64,000 nucleotides of DNA from Dichetophora obliterata (GCA_963920525.1 OY986438.1:216993396-217057395), one strand, 5' to 3'; shown: positions 26,966 through 41,669, counted from the first letter of the stretch. Made by a program: numbers and translations. Notes: generated by a model from the sequence alone, not told the origin.

Positions 26966-27178
26966 CTTGTGGGCAGTAGCTTAAGGAACATTTTGATGCA
27001 TAAATCGTCCTTTTATGATGTATGGTTTAGAAGTTATGGCTAAAAAATCAAAAAAATCGTCCTTATCTGATATGTAGTTTTTATTTTAGAAAATAAATAA
27101 AAAAAATAAAAATTGACAAAAAAGGGCACATGAAATTAACATGAAATCTAATTTTTAAAATTATTTTAAGGATACAGT
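26966..27178 (+). repeat. 213-bp mini-unit, C allele
   Basis: Same 320-bp deletion but TCGTCCTT after the junction, as in the intact module C box. The preceding unit has a five-A run in GACAAAAAGGG, a mark shared by the units before the mini-units at 31858 and 48606. Confidence 0.94.
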
Positions 27179-30100
27179 CTTGTGGGCAGTAGCTTAAGGA
27201 ACATTTTGATGCATAAATCGTCCTTTTATGATGTATGGTTTAGAAGTTATGGCTAAAAAATCAAAAAAATCGCAAAAAACCACGTCAAAAACTATGATTC
27301 ATGTAAAAAATTTTAACTAAGATTCTTGAAAAAAAATCAAAATCCAGAAAACTTTTTTCTGAATATGCAGTCTTGTGTATATATGTATTAGAAACAATTT
27401 GGTGTATAAATCGTCCTTGTAGGATGTATGGTTTGCGAGTTATGACGAAAAAAGCACATGTTTTTGGCCAGCTTCCACTCCAAAAAGTGTTCTACAACTC
27501 CTAACTACAAGAGATAGAGCAAACGGCATTTGGACAAAGGAGTATCCCTTCTTAAGGACGAGGACCTGGTGCTCATTTTAATGCATGAATCGTCCTTATC
27601 TGATATGTAGTTTTTATTTTAGAAAATAAATAAAAAAAATAAAAATTGACAAAAAAGGGCACATGAAATTAACATGAAATCTAATTTTTAAAATTATTTT
27701 AAGGATACAGTCTTGTGGGCAGTAGCTTAAGGAACATTTTGATGCATAAATCGTCCTTTTATGATGTATGGTTTAGAAGTTATGGCTAAAAAATTAAAAA
27801 AATCGCAAAAAACCACGTCAAAAACTATGATTCATGTAAAAAATTTTAACTAAGATTCTTGAAAAAAAATCAAAATCCAGAAAACTTTTTTCTGAATATG
27901 CAGTCTTGTGTATATATGTATTAGAAACAATTTGGTGTATAAATCGTCCTTGTAGGATGTATGGTTTGCGAGTTATGACGAAAAAAGCACATGTTTTTGG
28001 CCAGCTTCCACTCCAAAAAGTGTTCTACAACTCCTAACTACAAGAGATAGAGCAAACGGCATTTGGACAAAGGAGTATCCCTTCTTAAGGACGAGGACCT
28101 GGTGCTCATTTTAATGCATGAATCGTCCTTATCTGATATGTAGTTTTTATTTTAGAAAATAAATAAAAAAAATAAAAATTGACAAAAAAGGGCACATGAA
28201 ATTAACATGAAATCTAATTTTTAAAATTATTTTAAGGATACAGACTTGTGGGCAGTAGCTTAAGGAACATTTTGATGCATAAATCGTCCTTTTATGATGT
28301 ATGGTTTAGAAGTTATGGCTAAAAAATCAAAAAAATCGCAAAAAACCACGTCAAAAACTATGATTCATGTAAAAAATTTTAACTAAGATTCTTGAAAAAA
28401 AATCAAAATCCAGAAAACTTTTTTCTGAATATGCAGTCTTGTGTATATATGTATTAGAAACAATTTGGTGTATAAATCGTCCTTGTAGGATGTATGGTTT
28501 GCGAGTTATGACGGAAAAAGCACATGTTTTTGGCCAGCTTCCACTCCAAAAAGTGTTCTACAACTCCTAACTACAAGAGATAGAGCAAACGGCATTTGGA
28601 CAAAGGAGTATCCCTTCTTAAGGACGAGGACCTGGTGCTCATTTTAATGCATGAATCGTCCTTATCTGATATGTAGTTTTTATTTTAGAAAATAAATAAA
28701 AAAAATAAAAATTGACAAAAAAGGGCACATGAAATTAACATGAAATCTAATTTTTAAAATTATTTTAAGGATACAGTCTTGTGGGCAGTAGCTTAAGGAA
28801 CATTTTGATGCATAAATCGTCCTTTTATGATGTATGGTTTAGAAGTTATGGCTAAAAAATCAAAAAAATCGCAAAAAACCACGTCAAAAACTATGATTCA
28901 TGTAAAAAATTTTAACTAAGATTCTTGAAAAAAAATCAAAATCCAGAAAAGTTTTTTCTGAATATGCAGTCTTGTGTATATATGTATTAGAAACAATTTG
29001 GTGTATAAATCGTCCTTTTAGGATGTAGGGTTTGGGAGTTATGACGGAAAAAGCACATGTTTTTGGCCAGCTTCCACTCCAAAAAGTGTTCTACAACTCC
29101 TAACTACAAGAGATAGAGCAAACGGCATTTGGACAAAGGAGTATCCCTTCTTAAGGACGAGGACCTGGTGCTCATTTTAATGCATGAATCGTCCTTATCT
29201 GATATGTAGTTTTTATTTTAGAAAATAAATAAAAAAAATAAAAATTGACAAAAAAGGGCACATGAAATTAACATGAAATCTAATTTTTAAAATTATTTTA
29301 AGGATACAGTCTTGTGGGCAGTAGCTTAAGGAACATTTTGATGCATAAATCGTCCTTTTATGATGTATGGTTTAGAAGTTATGGCTAAAAAATCAAAAAA
29401 ATCGCAAAAAACCACGTCAAAAACTATGATTCATGTAAAAAATTTTAACTAAGATTCTTGAAAAAAAATCAAAATCCAGAAAACTTTTTTCTGAATATGC
29501 AGTCTTGTGTATATATGTATTAGAAACAATTTGGTGTATAAATCGTCCTTGTAGGATGTATGGTTTGCGAGTTATGACGGAAAAAGCACATGTTTTTGGC
29601 CAGCTTCCACTCCAAAAAGTGTTCTACAACTCCTAACTACAAGAGATAGAGCAAACGGCATTTGGACAAAGGAGTATCCCTTCTTAAGGACGAGGACCTG
29701 GTGCTCATTTTAATGCATGAATCGTCCTTATCTGATATGTAGTTTTTATTTTAGAAAATAAATAAAAAAAATAAAAATTGACAAAAAGGGCACATGAAAT
29801 TAACATGAAATCTAATTTTTAAAATTATTTTAAGGATACAGTCTTGTGGGCAGTAGCTTAAGGAACATTTTGATGCATAAATCGTCCTTTTATGATGTAT
29901 GGTTTAGAAGTTATGGCTAAAAAATCAAAAAAATCGCAAAAAACCACGTCAAAAACTATGATTCATGTAAAAAATTTTAACTAAGATTCTTGAAAAAAAA
30001 TCAAAATCCAGAAAAGTTTTTTCTGAATATGCAGTCTTGTGTATATATGTATTAGAAACAATTTGGTGTATAAATCGTCCTTGTAGGATGTACAGTTTGC

Positions 30101-30375
30101 GAGTTATGACGGAAAAAGCACATGTTTTTGGCCAGCTTCCACACCAAAAAGTGTTCTACAACTCCTAACTACAAGAGATAGAGCAAACGGCATTTGGACA
30201 AAGGAGTATCCCTTCTTAAGGACGAGGACCTGGTGCTCATTTTAATGCATGAATCGTCCTTATCTGATATGTAGTTTTTATTTTAGAAAATAAATAAAAA
30301 AAATAAAAATTGACAAAAAAGGGCACATGAAATTAACATGAAATCTAATTTTTAAAATTATTTTAAGGATACAGT

Positions 30376-30588
30376 CTTGTGGGCAGTAGCTTAAGAAACA
30401 TTTTGATGCATAAATCGTCCTTTTATGATGTATGGTTTAGAAGTTATGGCTAAAAAATCAAAAAAATCGTCCTTATCTGATATGTAGTTTTTAGTTTAGA
30501 AAATAAATAAAAAAAATAAAAATTGACAAAAAAGGGCACATGAAATTAACATGAAATCTAATTTTTAAAATTATTTTAAGGATACAGT
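30376..30588 (+). repeat. 213-bp mini-unit, C allele, first of a tandem pair
   Basis: Same AATCG junction. It has two extra marks: TTAAGAAAC near its head and TTTTTAGTTTAG in place of TTTTTATTTTAG. The following mini-unit shares the second mark, so the pair arose by local duplication. Confidence 0.94.
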
Positions 30589-30801
30589 CTTGTGGGCAGT
30601 AGCTTAAGGAACATTTTGATGCATAAATCGTCCTTTTATGATGTATGGTTTAGAAGTTATGGCTAAAAAATCAAAAAAATCGTCCTTATCTGATATGTAG
30701 TTTTTAGTTTAGAAAATAAATAAAAAAAATAAAAATTGACAAAAAAGGGCACATGAAATTAACATGAAATCTAATTTTTAAAATTATTTTAAGGATACAG
30801 T
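30589..30801 (+). repeat. 213-bp mini-unit, C allele, second of a tandem pair
   Basis: Directly abuts the mini-unit at 30376 and shares its TTTTTAGTTTAG mark but has the consensus TTAAGGAAC head. The counterpart is the mini-unit at 47334. Confidence 0.94.
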
Positions 30802-31325
30802 CTTGTGGGCAGTAGCTTAAGGAACATTTTGATGCATAAATCGTCCTTTTATGATGTATGGTTTAGAAGTTATGGCTAAAAAATCGCAAAAAACCACGTC
30901 AAAAACTATGATTCATGTAAAAAATTTTAACTAAGATTCTTGAAAAAAAATCAAAATCCAGAAAACTTTTTTCTGAATATGCAGTCTTGTGTATATATGT
31001 ATTAGAAACAATTTGGTGTATAAATCGTCCTTGTAGGATGTATGGTTTGCGAGTTATGACGGAAAAAGCACATGTTTTTGGCCAGCTTCCACTCCAAAAA
31101 GTGTTCTACAACTCCTAACTACAAGAGATAGAGCAAACGGCATTTGGACAAAGGAGTATCCCTTCTTAAGGACGAGGACCTGGTGCTCATTTTAATGCAT
31201 GAATCGTCCTTATCTGATATGTAGTTTTTATTTTAGAAAATAAATAAAAAAAATAAAAATTGACAAAAAAGGGCACATGAAATTAACATGAAATCTAATT
31301 TTTAAAATTATTTTAAGGATACAGT
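30802..31325 (+). repeat. 524-bp unit with 9-bp A-tract deletion
   Basis: Same 9-bp loss as at 25910 and 47547. It stands between a mini-unit and a GAACAG unit, so it opens a five-unit cassette at 30802-33136 (2335 bp) that matches 25910-28244 in unit order and in length. Confidence 0.93.
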
Positions 31326-31857
31326 CTTGTGAACAGTAGCTTAAGGAACATTTTGATGCATAAATCGTCCTTTTATGATGTATGGTTTAGAAGTTATGGC
31401 TAAAAAATCAAAAAAATCGCAAAAAACCACGTCAAAAACTATGATTCATGTAAAAAATTTTAACTAAGATTCTTGAAAAAAAATCAAATTCCAGAAAACT
31501 TTTTTCTGAATATGCAGTCTTGTGTATATATGTATTAGAAACAATTTGGTGTATAAATCGTCCTTGTAGGATGTATGGTTTGGGAGTTATGACGAAAAAA
31601 GCACATGTTTTTGGCCAGCTTCCACTCCAAAAAGTGTTCTACAACTCCTAACTACAAGAGATAGAGCAAACGGCATTTGGACAAAGGAGTATCCCTTCTT
31701 AAGGACGAGGACCTGGTGCTCATTTTAATGCATGAATCGTCCTTATCTGATATGTAGTTTTTATTTTAGAAAATAAATAAAAAAAATAAAAATTGACAAA
31801 AAGGGCACATGAAATTAATATGAAATCTAATTTTTAAAATTATTTCAAGGATACAGT

Positions 31858-32070
31858 CTTGTGGGCAGTAGCTTAAGGAACATTTTGATGCATAAATCGT
31901 CCTTTTATGATGTATGGTTTAGAAGTTATGGCTAAAAAATCAAAAAAATCGTCCTTATCTGATATGTAGTTTTTATTTTAGAAAATAAATAAAAAAAATA
32001 AAAATTGACAAAAAAGGGCACATGAAATTAACATGAAATCTAATTTTTAAAATTATTTTAAGGATACAGT
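31858..32070 (+). repeat. 213-bp mini-unit, C allele
   Basis: Same junction. The unit before it ends with TATTTCAAGG in place of TATTTTAAGG, a change also found before the mini-unit at 48606. Confidence 0.94.
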
Positions 32071-33136
32071 CTTGTGGGCAGTAGCTTAAGGAACATTTTG
32101 ATGCATAAATCGTCCTTTTATGATGTATGGTTTAGAAGTTATGGCTAAAAAATCAAAAAAATCGCAAAAAACCACGTCAAAAACTATGATTCATGTAAAA
32201 AATTTTAACTAAGATTCTTGAAAAAAAATCAAAATCCAGAAAAGTTTTTTCTGAATATGCAGTCTTGTGTATATATGTATTAGAAACAATTTGGTGTATA
32301 AATCGTCCTTGTAGGATGTATGGTTTGCGAGTTATGACGGAAAAAGCACATGTTTTTGGCCAGCTTCCACTCCAAAAAGTGTTCTACAACTCCTAACTAC
32401 AAGAGATAGAGCAAACGGCATTTGGACAAAGGAGTATCCCTTCTTAAGGACGAGGACCTGGTGCTCATTTTAATGCATGAATCGTCCTTATCTGATATGT
32501 AGTTTTTATTTTAGAAAATAAATAAAAAAAATAAAAATTGACAAAAAAGGGCACATGAAATTAACATGAAATCTAATTTTTAAAATTATTTTAAGGATAC
32601 AGTCTTGTGGGCAGTAGCTTAAGGAACATTTTGATGCATAAATCGTCCTTTTATGATGTATGGTTTAGAAGTTATGGCTAAAAAATTAAAAAAATCGCAA
32701 AAAACCACGTCAAAAACTATGATTCATGTAAAAAATTTTAACTAAGATTCTTGAAAAAAAATCAAAATCCAGAAAACTTTTTTCTGAATATGCAGTCTTG
32801 TGTATATATGTATTAGAAACAATTTGGTGTATAAATCGTCCTTGTAGGATGTATGGTTTGCGAGTTATGACGAAAAAAGCACATGTTTTTGGCCAGCTTC
32901 CACTCCAAAAAGTGTTCTACAACTCCTAACTACAAGAGATAGAGCAAACGGCATTTGGACAAAGGAGTATCCCTTCTTAAGGACGAGGACCTGGTGCTCA
33001 TTTTAATGCATGAATCGTCCTTATCTGATATGTAGTTTTTATTTTAGAAAATAAATAAAAAAAATAAAAATTGACAAAAAAGGGCACATGAAATTAACAT
33101 GAAATCTAATTTTTAAAATTATTTTAAGGATACAGT

Positions 33137-35801
33137 CTTGTGGGCAGTAGCTTAAGGAACATTTTCATGCATAAATCGTCCTTTTATGATGTATGGTTTA
33201 GAAGTTATGGCTAAAAAATCAAAAAAATCGCAAAAAACCACGTCAAAAACTATGATTCATGTAAAAAATTTTAATTAAGATTCTTGAAAAAAAATCAAAA
33301 TCCAGAAAACTTTTTTCTGAATATGCAGTCTTGTGTATATATGTATTAGAAACAATTTGGTGTATAAATCGTCCTTGTAGGATGTATGGTTTGCGAGTTA
33401 TGACGGAAAAAGCACATGTTTTTGGCCAGCTTCCACTCCAAAAAGTGTTCTACAACTCCTAACTACAAGAGATAGAGCAAACGGCATTTGGACAAAGGAG
33501 TATCCCTTCTTAAGGACGAGGACCTGGTGCTCATTTTAATGCATGAATCGTCCTTATCTGATATGTAGTTTTTATTTTAGAAAATAAATAAAAAAAATAA
33601 AAATTGACAAAAAAGGGCACATGAAATTAACATGAAATCTAATTTTTAAAATTATTTTAAGGATACAGTCTTGTGGGCAGTAGCTTAAGGAACATTTTGA
33701 TGCATAAATCGTCCTTTTATGATGTATGGTTTAGAAGTTATGGCTAAAAAATCAAAAAAATCGCAAAAAACCACGTCAAAAACTATGATTCATGTAAAAA
33801 ATTTTAACTAAGATTCTTGAAAAAAAATCAAAATCCAGAAAAGTTTTTTCTGAATATGCAGTCTTGTGTATATATGTATTAGAAACAATTTGGTGTATAA
33901 ATCGTCCTTGTAGGATGTATGGTTTGCGAGTTATGACGGAAAAAGCACATGTTTTTGGCCAGCTTCCACTCCAAAAAGTGTTCTACAACTCCTAACTACA
34001 AGAGATAGAGCAAACGGCATTTGGACAAAGGAGTATCCCTTCTTAAGGACGAGGACCTGGTGCTCATTTTAATGCATGAATCGTCCTTATCTGATATGTA
34101 GTTTTTATTTTAGAAAATAAATAAAAAAAATAAAAATTGACAAAAAAGGGCACATGAAATTAACATGAAATCTAATTTTTAAAATTATTTTAAGGATACA
34201 GACTTGTGGGCAGTAGCTTAAGGAACATTTTGATGCATAAATCGTCCTTTTATGATGTATGGTTTAGAAGTTATGGCTAAAAAATCAAAAAAATCGCAAA
34301 AAACCACGTCAAAAACTATGATTCATGTAAAAAATTTTAACTAAGATTCTTGAAAAAAAATCAAAATCCAGAAAACTTTTTTCTGAATATGCAGTCTTGT
34401 GTATATATGTATTAGAAACAATTTGGTGTATAAATCGTCCTTGTAGGATGTATGGTTTGCGAGTTATGACGGAAAAAGCACATGTTTTTGGCCAGCTTCC
34501 ACTCCAAAAAGTGTTCTACAACTCCTAACTACAAGAGATAGAGCAAACGGCATTTGGACAAAGGAGTATCCCTTCTTAAGGACGAGGACCTGGTGCTCAT
34601 TTTAATGCATGAATCGTCCTTATCTGATATGTAGTTTTTATTTTAGAAAATAAATAAAAAAAATAAAAATTGACAAAAAAGGGCACATGAAATTAACATG
34701 AAATCTAATTTTTAAAATTATTTTAAGGATACAGTCTTGTGGGCAGTAGCTTAAGGAACATTTTGATGCATAAATCGTCCTTTTATGATGTATGGTTTAG
34801 AAGTTATGGCTAAAAAATCAAAAAAATCGCAAAAAACCACGTCAAAAACTATGATTCATGTAAAAAATTTTAACTAAGATTCTTGAAAAAAAATCAAAAT
34901 CCAGAAAACTTTTTTCTGAATATGCAGTCTTGTGTATATATGTATTAGAAACAATTTGGTGTATAAATCGTCCTTGTAGGATGTATGGTTTGCGAGTTAT
35001 GACGGAAAAAGCACATGTTTTTGGCCAGCTTCCACTCCAAAAAGTGTTCTACAACTCCTAACTACAAGAGATAGAGCAAACGGCATTTGGACAAAGGAGT
35101 ATCCCTTCTTAAGGACGAGGACCTGGTGCTCATTTTAATGCATGAATCGTCCTTATCTGATATGTAGTTTTTATTTTAGAAAATAAATAAAAAAAATAAA
35201 AATTGACAAAAAAGGGCACATGAAATTAACATGAAATCTAATTTTTAAAATTATTTTAAGGATACAGTCTTGTGGGCAGTAGCTTAAGGAACATTTTGAT
35301 GCATAAATCGTCCTTTTATGATGTATGGTTTAGAAGTTATGGCTAAAAAATCAAAAAAATCGCAAAAAACCACGTCAAAAACTATGATTCATGTAAAAAA
35401 TTTTAACTAAGATTCTTGAAAAAAAATCAAAATCCAGAAAACTTTTTTCTGAATATGCAGTCTTGTGTATATATGTATTAGAAACAATTTGGTGTATAAA
35501 TCGTCCTTGTAGGATGTATGGTTTGCGAGTTATGACGGAAAAAGCACATGTTTTTGGCCAGCTTCCACTCCAAAAAGTGTTCTACAACTCCTAACTACAA
35601 GAGATAGAGCAAACGGCATTTGGACAAAGGAGTATCCCTTCTTAAGGACGAGGACCTGGTGCTCATTTTAATGCATGAATCGTCCTTATCTGATATGTAG
35701 TTTTTATTTTAGAAAATAAATAAAAAAAATAAAAATTGACAAAAAAGGGCACATGAAATTAACATGAAATCTAATTTTTAAAATTATTTTAAGGATACAG
35801 T
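33137..35801 (+). repeat. Regular units 69-73
   Basis: Five full units start at 33137, 33670, 34203, 34736 and 35269. The first has ATTTTCATGC and TTTTAATTAAG, the second the GAAAAG loop variant, and the third an ACTTGTG head like the unit at 28245. The rest are consensus-like. No genes. Confidence 0.93.
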
Positions 35802-38800
35802 CTTGTGGGCAGTAGCTTAAGGAACATTTTGATGCATAAATCGTCCTTTTATGATGTATGGTTTAGAAGTTATGGCTAAAAAATCAAAAAAATCGCAAAA
35901 AACCACGTCAAAAACTATGATTCATGTAAAAAATTTTAACTAAGATTCTTGAAAAAAAATCAAAATCCAGAAAACTTTTTTCTGAATATGCAGTCTTGTG
36001 TATATATGTATTAGAAACAATTTGGTGTATAAATCGTCCTTGTAGGATGTAGGGTTTGGGAGTTATGACGGAAAAAGCACATGTTTTTGGCCAGCTTCCA
36101 CTCCAAAAAGTGTTCTACAACTCCTAACTACAAGAGATAGAGCAAACGGCATTTGGACAAAGGAGTATCCCTTCTTAAGGACGAGGACCTGGTGCTCATT
36201 TTAATGCATGAATCGTCCTTATCTGATATGTAGTTTTTATTTTAGAAAATAAATAAAAAAAATAAAAATTGACAAAAAAGGGCACATGAAATTAACATGA
36301 AATCTAATTTTTAAAATTATTTTAAGGATACAGTCTTGTGGGCAGTAGCTTAAGGAACATTTTGATGCATAAATCGTCCTTTTATGATGTATGGTTTAGA
36401 AGTTATGGCTAAAAAATCAAAAAAATCGCAAAAAACCACGTCAAAAACTATGATTCATGTAAAAAATTTTAACTAAGATTGTTGAAAAAAAAATCAAATT
36501 CCAGAAAACTTTTTTCTGAATATGCAGTCTTGTGTATATATGTATTAGAAACAATTTGGTGTATAAATCGTCCTTGTAGGATGTATGGTTTGCGAGTTAT
36601 GACGGAAAAAGCACATGTTTTTGGCCAGCTTTCACTCCAAAAAGTGTTCTACAACTCCTAACTACAAGAGATAGAGCAAACGGCATTTGGACAAAGGAGT
36701 ATCCCTTCTTAAGGACGAGGACCTGGTGCTCATTTTAATGCATGAATCGTCCTTATCTGATATGTAGTTTTTATTTTAGAAAATAAATAAAAAAAATAAA
36801 AATTGACAAAAAAGGGCACATGAAATTAACATGAAATCTAATTTTTAAAATTATTTTAAGGATACAGTCTTGTGGGCAGTAGCTTAAGGAACATTTTGAT
36901 GCATAAATCGTCCTTTTATGATGTATGGTTTAGAAGTTATGGCTAAAAAATCAAAAAAATCGCAAAAAACCACGTCAAAAACTATGATTCATGTAAAAAA
37001 TTTTAACTAAGATTCTTGAAAAAAAATCAAAATCCAGAAAACTTTTTTCTGAATATGCAGTCTTGTGTATGTTTTATGTATTAGAAACAATTTGGTGTAT
37101 AAATCGTCCTTGTAGGATGTATGGTTTGCGAGTTATGACGGAAAAAGCACATGTTTTTGGCCAGCTTCCACTCCAAAATGTGTTCTACAACTCCTAACTA
37201 CAAGAGATAGAGCAAACGGCATTTGGACAAAGGAGTATCCCTTCTTAAGGACGAGGACCTGGTGCTCATTTTAATGCATGAATCGTCCTTATCTGATATG
37301 TAGTTTTTATTTTAGAAAATAAATAAAAAAAATAAAAATTGACAAAAAAGGGCACATGAAATTAACATGAAATCTAATTTTTAAAATTATTTTAAGGATA
37401 CAGTCTTGTGGGCAGTAGCTTAAGGAACATTTTGATGCATAAATCGTCCTTTTATGATGTATGGTTTAGAAGTTATGGCTAAAAAATCAAAAAAATCGCA
37501 AAAAACCACGTCAAAAACTATGATTCATGTAAAAAATTTTAACTAAGATTCTTGAAAAAAAATCAAATTCCAGAAAACTTTTTTCTGAATATGCAGTCTT
37601 GTGTATATATGTATTAGAAACAATTTGGTGTATAAATCGTCCTTGTAGGATGTATGGTTTGCGAGTTATGACGGAAAAAGCACATGTTTTTGGCCAGCTT
37701 CCACTCCAAAAAGTGTTCTACAACTCCTAACTACAAGAGATAGAGCAAACGGCATTTGGACAAAGGAGTATCCCTTCTTAAGGACGAGGACCTGGTGCTC
37801 ATTTTAATGCATGAATCGTCCTTATCTGATATGTAGTTTTTATTTTAGAAAATAAATAAAAAAAATAAAAATTGACAAAAAAGGGCACATGAAATTAACA
37901 TGAAATCTAATTTTTAAAATTATTTTAAGGATACAGTCTTGTGGGCAGTAGCTTAAGGAACATTTTGATGCATAAATCGTCCTTTTATGATGTATGGTTT
38001 AGAAGTTATGGCTAAAAAATCAAAAAAATCGCAAAAAACCACGTCAAAAACTATGATTCATGTAAAAAATTTTAACTAAGATTCTTGAAAAAAAATCAAA
38101 ATCCAGAAAACTTTTTTCTGAATATGCAGTCTTGTGTATATATATATTAGAAACAATTTGGTGTATAAATCGTCCTTGTAGGATGTATGGTTTGGGAGTT
38201 ATGACGGAAAAAGCACATGTTTTTGGCCAGCTTCCACTCCAAAAAGTGTTCTACAACTCCTAACTACAAGAGATAGAGCAAACGGCATTTGGACAAAGGA
38301 GTATCGCTTCTTAAGGACGAGGACCTGGTGCTCATTTTAATGCATGAATCGTCCTTATCTGATATGTAGTTTTTATTTTAGAAAATAAATAAAAAAAATA
38401 AAAATTGACAAAAAAGGGCACATGAAATTAACATGAAATCTAATTTTTAAAATTATTTTAAGGATACAGTCTTGTGGGCAGTAGCTTAAGGAACATTTTG
38501 ATGCATAAATCGTCCTTTTATGATGTATGGTTTAGAAGTTATGGCTAAAAAATCAAAAAAATCGCAAAAAACCACGTCAAAAACTATGATTCATGTAAAA
38601 AATTTTAACTAAGATTCTTGAAAAAAAATCAAAATCCAGAAAAGTTTTTTCTGAATATGCAGTCTTGTGTATATATGTATTAGAAACAATTTGGTGTATA
38701 AATCGTCCTTGTAGGATGTAGGGTTTGGGAGTTATGACGGAAAAAGCACATGTTTTTGGCCAGCTTCCACTCCAAAAAGTGTTCTACAACTCCTAACTAC

Positions 38801-41669
38801 AAGAGATAGAGCAAACGGCATTTGGACAAAGGAGTATCCCTTCTTAAGGACGAGGACCTGGTGCTCATTTTAATGCATGAATCGTCCTTATCTGATATGT
38901 AGTTTTTATTTTAGAAAATAAATAAAAAAAATAAAAATTGACAAAAAAGGGCACATGAAATTAACATGAAATCTAATTTTTAAAATTATTTTAAGGATAC
39001 AGTCTTGTGGGCAGTAGCTTAAGGAACATTTTGATGCATAAATCGTCCTTTTATGATGTATGGTTTAGAAGTTATGGCTAAAAAATCAAAAAAATCGCAA
39101 AAAACCACGTCAAAAACTATGATTCATGTAAAAAATTTTAACTAAGATTCTTGAAAAAAAATCAAAATCCAGAAAACTTTTTTCTGAATATGCAGTCTTG
39201 TGTATATATGTATTAGAAACAATTTGGTGTATAAATCGTCCTTGTAGGATGTATGGTTTGCGAGTTATGACGGAAAAAGCACATGTTTTTGGCCAGCTTC
39301 CACTCCAAAAAGTGTTCTACAACTCCTAACTACAAGAGATAGAGCAAACGGCATTTGGACAAAGGAGTATCCCTTCTTAAGGACGAGGACCTGGTGCTCA
39401 TTTTAATGCATGAATCGTCCTTATCTGATATGTAGTTTTTATTTTAGAAAATAAATAAAAAAAATAAAAATTGACAAAAAAGGGCACATGAAATTAACAT
39501 GAAATCTAATTTTTAAAATTATTTTAAGGATACAGTCTTGTGGGCAGTAGCTTAAGGAACATTTTGATGCATAAATCGTCCTTTTATGATGTATGGTTTA
39601 GAAGTTATGGCTAAAAAATCAAAAAAATCGCAAAAAACCACGTCAAAAACTATGATTCATGTAAAAAATTTTAACTAAGATTCTTGAAAAAAAATCAAAA
39701 TCCAGAAAACTTTTTTCTGAATATGCAGTCTTGTGTATATATGTATTAGAAACAATTTGGTGTATAAATCGTCCTTGTAGGATGTAGGGTTTGGGAGTTA
39801 TGACGGAAAAAGCACATGTTTTTGGCCAGCTTCCACTCCAAAAAGTGTTCTACAACTCCTAACTACAAGAGATAGAGCAAACGGCATTTGGACAAAGGAG
39901 TATCCCTTCTTAAGGACGAGGACCTGGTGCTCATTTTAATGCATGAATCGTCCTTATCTGATATGTAGTTTTTATTTTAGAAAATAAATAAAAAAAATAA
40001 AAATTGACAAAAAAGGGCACATGAAATTAACATGAAATCTAATTTTTAAAATTATTTTAAGGATACAGTCTTGTGGGCAGTAGCTTAAGGAACATTTTGA
40101 TGCATAAATCGTCCTTTTATGATGTATGGTTTAGAAGTTATGGCTAAAATATCAAAAAAATCGCAAAAAACCACGTCAAAAACTATGATTCATGTAAAAA
40201 ATTTTAACTAAGATTGTTGAAAAAAAAATCAAATTCCAGAAAACTTTTTTCTGAATATGCAGTCTTGTGTATATATGTATTAGAAACAATTTGGTGTATA
40301 AATCGTCCTTGTAGGATGTATGGTTTGCGAGTTATGACGGAAAAAGCACATGTTTTTGGCCAGCTTTCACTCCAAAAAGTGTTCTACAACTCCTAACTAC
40401 AAGAGATAGAGCAAACGGCATTTGGACAAAGGAGTATCCCTTCTTAAGGACGAGGACCTGGTGCTCATTTTAATGCATGAATCGTCCTTATCTGATATGT
40501 AGTTTTTATTTTAGAAAATAAATAAAAAAAATAAAAATTGACAAAAAAGGGCACATGAAATTAACATGAAATCTAATTTTTAAAATTATTTTAAGGATAC
40601 AGTCTTGTGGGCAGTAGCTTAAGGAACATTTTGATGCATAAATCGTCCTTTTATGATGTATGGTTTAGAAGTTATGGCTAAAAAATCAAAAAAATCGCAA
40701 AAAACCACGTCAAAAACTATGATTCATGTAAAAAATTTTAACTAAGATTCTTGAAAAAAAATCAAATTCCAGAAAACTTTTTTCTGAATATGCAGTCTTG
40801 TGTATATATGTATTAGAAACAATTTGGTGTATAAATCGTCCTTGTAGGATGTATGGTTTGCGAGTTATGACGGAAAAAGCACATGTTTTTGGCCAGCTTC
40901 CACTCCAAAAAGTGTTCTACAACTCCTAACTACAAGAGATAGAGCAAACGGCATTTGGACAAAGGAGTATCCCTTCTTAAGGACGAGGACCTGGTGCTCA
41001 TTTTAATGCATGAATCGTCCTTATCTGATATGTAGTTTTTATTTTAGAAAATAAATAAAAAAAATATAAATTGACAAAAAAGGGCACATGAAATTAACAT
41101 GAAATCTAATTTTTAAAATTATTTTAAGGATACAGTCTTGTGGGCAGTAGCTTAAGGAACATTTTGATGCATAAATCGTCCTTTTATGATGTATGGTTTA
41201 GAAGTTATGGCTAAAAAATCAAAAAAATCGCAAAAAACCACGTCAAAAACTATGATTCATGTAAAAAATTTTAACTAAGATTCTTGAAAAAAAATCAAAA
41301 TCCAGAAAACTTTTTTCTGAATATGCAGTCTTGTGTATATATATATTAGAAACAATTTGGTGTATAAATCGTCCTTGTAGGATGTATGGTTTGGGAGTTA
41401 TGACGGAAAAAGCACATGTTTTTGGCCAGCTTCCACTCCAAAAAGTGTTCTACAACTCCTAACTACAAGAGATAGAGCAAACGGCATTTGGACAAAGGAG
41501 TATCGCTTCTTAAGGACGAGGACCTGGTGCTCATTTTAATGCATGAATCGTCCTTATCTGATATGTAGTTTTTATTTTAGAAAATAAATAAAAAAAATAA
41601 AAATTGACAAAAAAGGGCACATGAAATTAACATGAAATCTAATTTTTAAAATTATTTTAAGGATACAGT
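35802..41669 (+). repeat. Marked series, units 74-84
   Basis: A series of recognisable units occurs twice here. The first copy has GTAGGGTTTGGGAG (35802), GATTGTTG with a nine-A run and CTTTCACTCC (36335), a unit with a 3-bp net insertion GTATGTTTTATG (36869), CAAATTCC (37405), and TATATATATTAG with TATCGCTTC (37938). The second copy has the same markers at 39537, 40070, 40604 and 41137, without the insertion unit. Two units separate them (38471, 39004). A third copy begins at 50951. All are non-coding. Confidence 0.92.

Larger units (their letters stand above)
19622..27711 (+). repeat. Cassette region, units 40-56
   Basis: Set 2 units (19622, 21754, 24098) are followed by GAACAG units (20155, 22286, 24631). 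Two of these runs continue into a T-allele mini-unit (22819, 25164) and a GAAAAG, GACGAAAAAAG unit (23032, 25377), giving 1811-1812 bp cassettes at 21754-23564 and 24098-25909. From 25910 a second cassette type starts: a 524-bp unit lacking 9 bp in the A-tract run, a GAACAG unit (26434) and a C-allele mini-unit (26966). The unit at 20688 has set 1 markers with a GGGCAG head. Confidence 0.92.
27712..33136 (+). repeat. Block of units 57-68, largely copied at 44990-49884
   Basis: Order of marked units: AAATTAAAAAAATCG (27712), ACTTGTG head (28245), TTTTAGGATGTAGGG (28778), regular with five-A run (29311), GTACAG plus CACACC (29843), mini-units (30376, 30589), 9-bp deletion (30802), GAACAG (31326), mini-unit (31858), GAAAAG (32071), AAATTAAAAAAATCG (32604). 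Units from 28778 onward match, one for one, those from 45523 onward. Confidence 0.92.

Noticed and set aside
36479..36661. A 60-codon open frame, repeated identically at 40214, 41814, 42255 and 51628
   Set aside because: It starts at TTG, lies wholly inside satellite units with GATTGTTG and a nine-A run, and is open only because the extra A shifts the frame. It is absent from the other units and has no sign of coding selection. The repeated identity reflects unit copying.
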